In this document: one piece after another, positions 6,035-6,278 of the stretch
Layout of the letters: each line of letters opens with the position of its first letter
Numbering within the stretch: the first letter of the stretch is position 1
Assembly: GCA_019752835.1 (NCBI GenBank)
Contig: JAIELR010000017.1
Location: 1 to 6,278, forward strand
Origin: Gammaproteobacteria bacterium
GTDB taxonomy: Bacteria > Pseudomonadota > Gammaproteobacteria > UBA1113
Direction: 5' to 3'
Length of the DNA stretch: 6,278 bases
Translations under genes and position numbers: made by a program
The notes under the pieces: model-generated
Seen by the model: only the letters and a program-made list of their open reading frames with translations
What the model was told of the DNA's origin: nothing
The model's database searches: none

Positions 6035-6199
6035 AAGGTTGTAGATAACACCCTATAAAACATTTGTGTATTGATTTTAGCAGATTTTTGAGGGAAAGAC
6101 ACTCCGAAAGGAGTAAGCCATCCTGGGTCGGAGGGCTTCAAGAATCCCTAGCGGCGATAGAAAAATAATAATAGAAAAGAAGAAAAAAGTCGCTAGGGA

Positions 6200-6250
6200 A
6201 AGGCAAGGGTAGGCGGGGCTGGTCCGCCAACCTAAGCAGTAAGGCAAGGG
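6200..6250 (+). repeat. 10-bp direct repeat flanking hairpin H4
   Basis: AAGGCAAGGG occurs at 6200-6209 and at 6241-6250, on either side of hairpin H4. The first copy overlaps the left arm of H4; the second runs into the terminator stem. It may be a repeated RNA motif or chance in G-rich sequence. Confidence 0.4.
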
Positions 6251-6272
6251 GCGGGCAAACTGCCCCATTTTT
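6248..6272 (+). terminator. intrinsic terminator of the right-edge RNA
   Basis: Two alternative stems compete. GGGCA (6253-6257) pairs with TGCCC (6261-6265) around AAC; GGGGC (6248-6252) pairs with GCCCC (6262-6266). Either is followed by A6267 and five T (6268-6272). It points rightward only; the - strand has no T-run after the stem. Confidence 0.6.
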
Positions 6273-6278
6273 AAGAAT

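Larger units (their letters stand above)
6101..6272 (+). ncRNA. putative structured small RNA or attenuated leader with five hairpins
   Basis: This stretch has no credible gene and is much richer in G and C than its surroundings. Read on the + strand it folds into consecutive hairpins. H1: ACTCC/GGAGT (6101-6114) with a GAAA tetraloop. H2: AAGCC-A-TCC with GGA-G-GGCTT (6115-6138), 8 bp with one A-G mismatch. H3: an 11-bp stem, 6145-6155 with 6189-6199 including one G-U pair, closing a 33-base loop without any C. H4: GGT-A-GGCGG with CCGCC-A-ACC (6208-6232). H5: the terminator hairpin at 6248-6266. The GNRA loop and the T-run both indicate the + strand. The 5' end is not defined; it may begin near 6090. 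It does not match what I know of RNase P RNA, tmRNA, 6S, SRP RNA or common riboswitches. It could be a free small RNA or a leader controlling a gene beyond the right edge. Confidence 0.55.

Noticed and set aside
6077..6268. 63-codon - strand frame in the right-edge region
   Set aside because: No ribosome binding site precedes its ATG at 6268, its translation is low-complexity (runs of Phe and Ile from the A-rich loop), and the RNA structure explains the region better.
6101..6272. Retron msr-msd, ribozyme, tmRNA, RNase P RNA or known riboswitch at the right edge
   Set aside because: I could not find the expected conserved cores or the terminal inverted repeats of a retron RNA, so no family name is given.
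1..6278. CRISPR array, tRNA, rRNA, insertion sequence
   Set aside because: I saw no regularly spaced repeats, cloverleaf, rRNA motif, transposase motif or paired terminal repeats.

Overview
This is an AT-rich bacterial window. It looks like a host-associated or intracellular gammaproteobacterium of the Legionellales type (Coxiella, Legionella, Rickettsiella or Berkiella relatives). That placement is an inference. It rests on the AT-rich codon use, a cyclodipeptide synthase of the XYP type (a characterised member comes from Rickettsiella grylli, as I recall), the style of the XRE regulator, and the multi-domain PQ-loop kinase. No rRNA, tRNA or marker gene confirms it.

Layout, left to right. 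Positions 1-183 hold the 3' end of a small membrane-anchored protein. A weak intrinsic terminator (273-301) follows, inside an AT-rich gap. A tRNA-dependent cyclodipeptide synthase (CDPS) gene lies at 491-1216 on the + strand. After a 297-bp gap rich in inverted repeats, three overlapping + strand genes form an operon: a PQ-loop/PAS hybrid histidine kinase with two receiver domains (1514-3634), a small degenerate histidine-kinase-like protein (3624-4367), and a response regulator with an enlarged receiver domain and an unrecognised output domain (4351-5313). A convergent XRE-type regulator with an S24-like C-terminus lies on the - strand (5318-6013). A perfect 17-bp palindrome (6018-6034) covers its ribosome binding site. 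The right edge (about 6101-6272) has no credible gene. On the + strand it folds into five consecutive hairpins, the first with a GAAA tetraloop and the last followed by a T-run, which indicates a terminated small RNA or an attenuated leader.

How it may work together: the CDPS uses two aminoacyl-tRNAs to make a cyclic dipeptide (diketopiperazine). The sensor kinase next door carries a PQ-loop triple-helix bundle, from a fold family whose members bind or move sugars, amino acids and, in the KDEL receptor, peptides. A kinase dimer would naturally assemble a complete SemiSWEET-like unit. The kinase, the possible phosphotransfer protein and the response regulator together carry the His and Asp residues of a multistep phosphorelay. 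The most interesting hypothesis is therefore that CDPS, sensor and relay form a diketopiperazine signalling circuit. The gene order and domains are visible; the ligand link is inference. An 11-bp box containing TATAAT is shared upstream of both the CDPS and the kinase gene and is a weak hint of co-expression.
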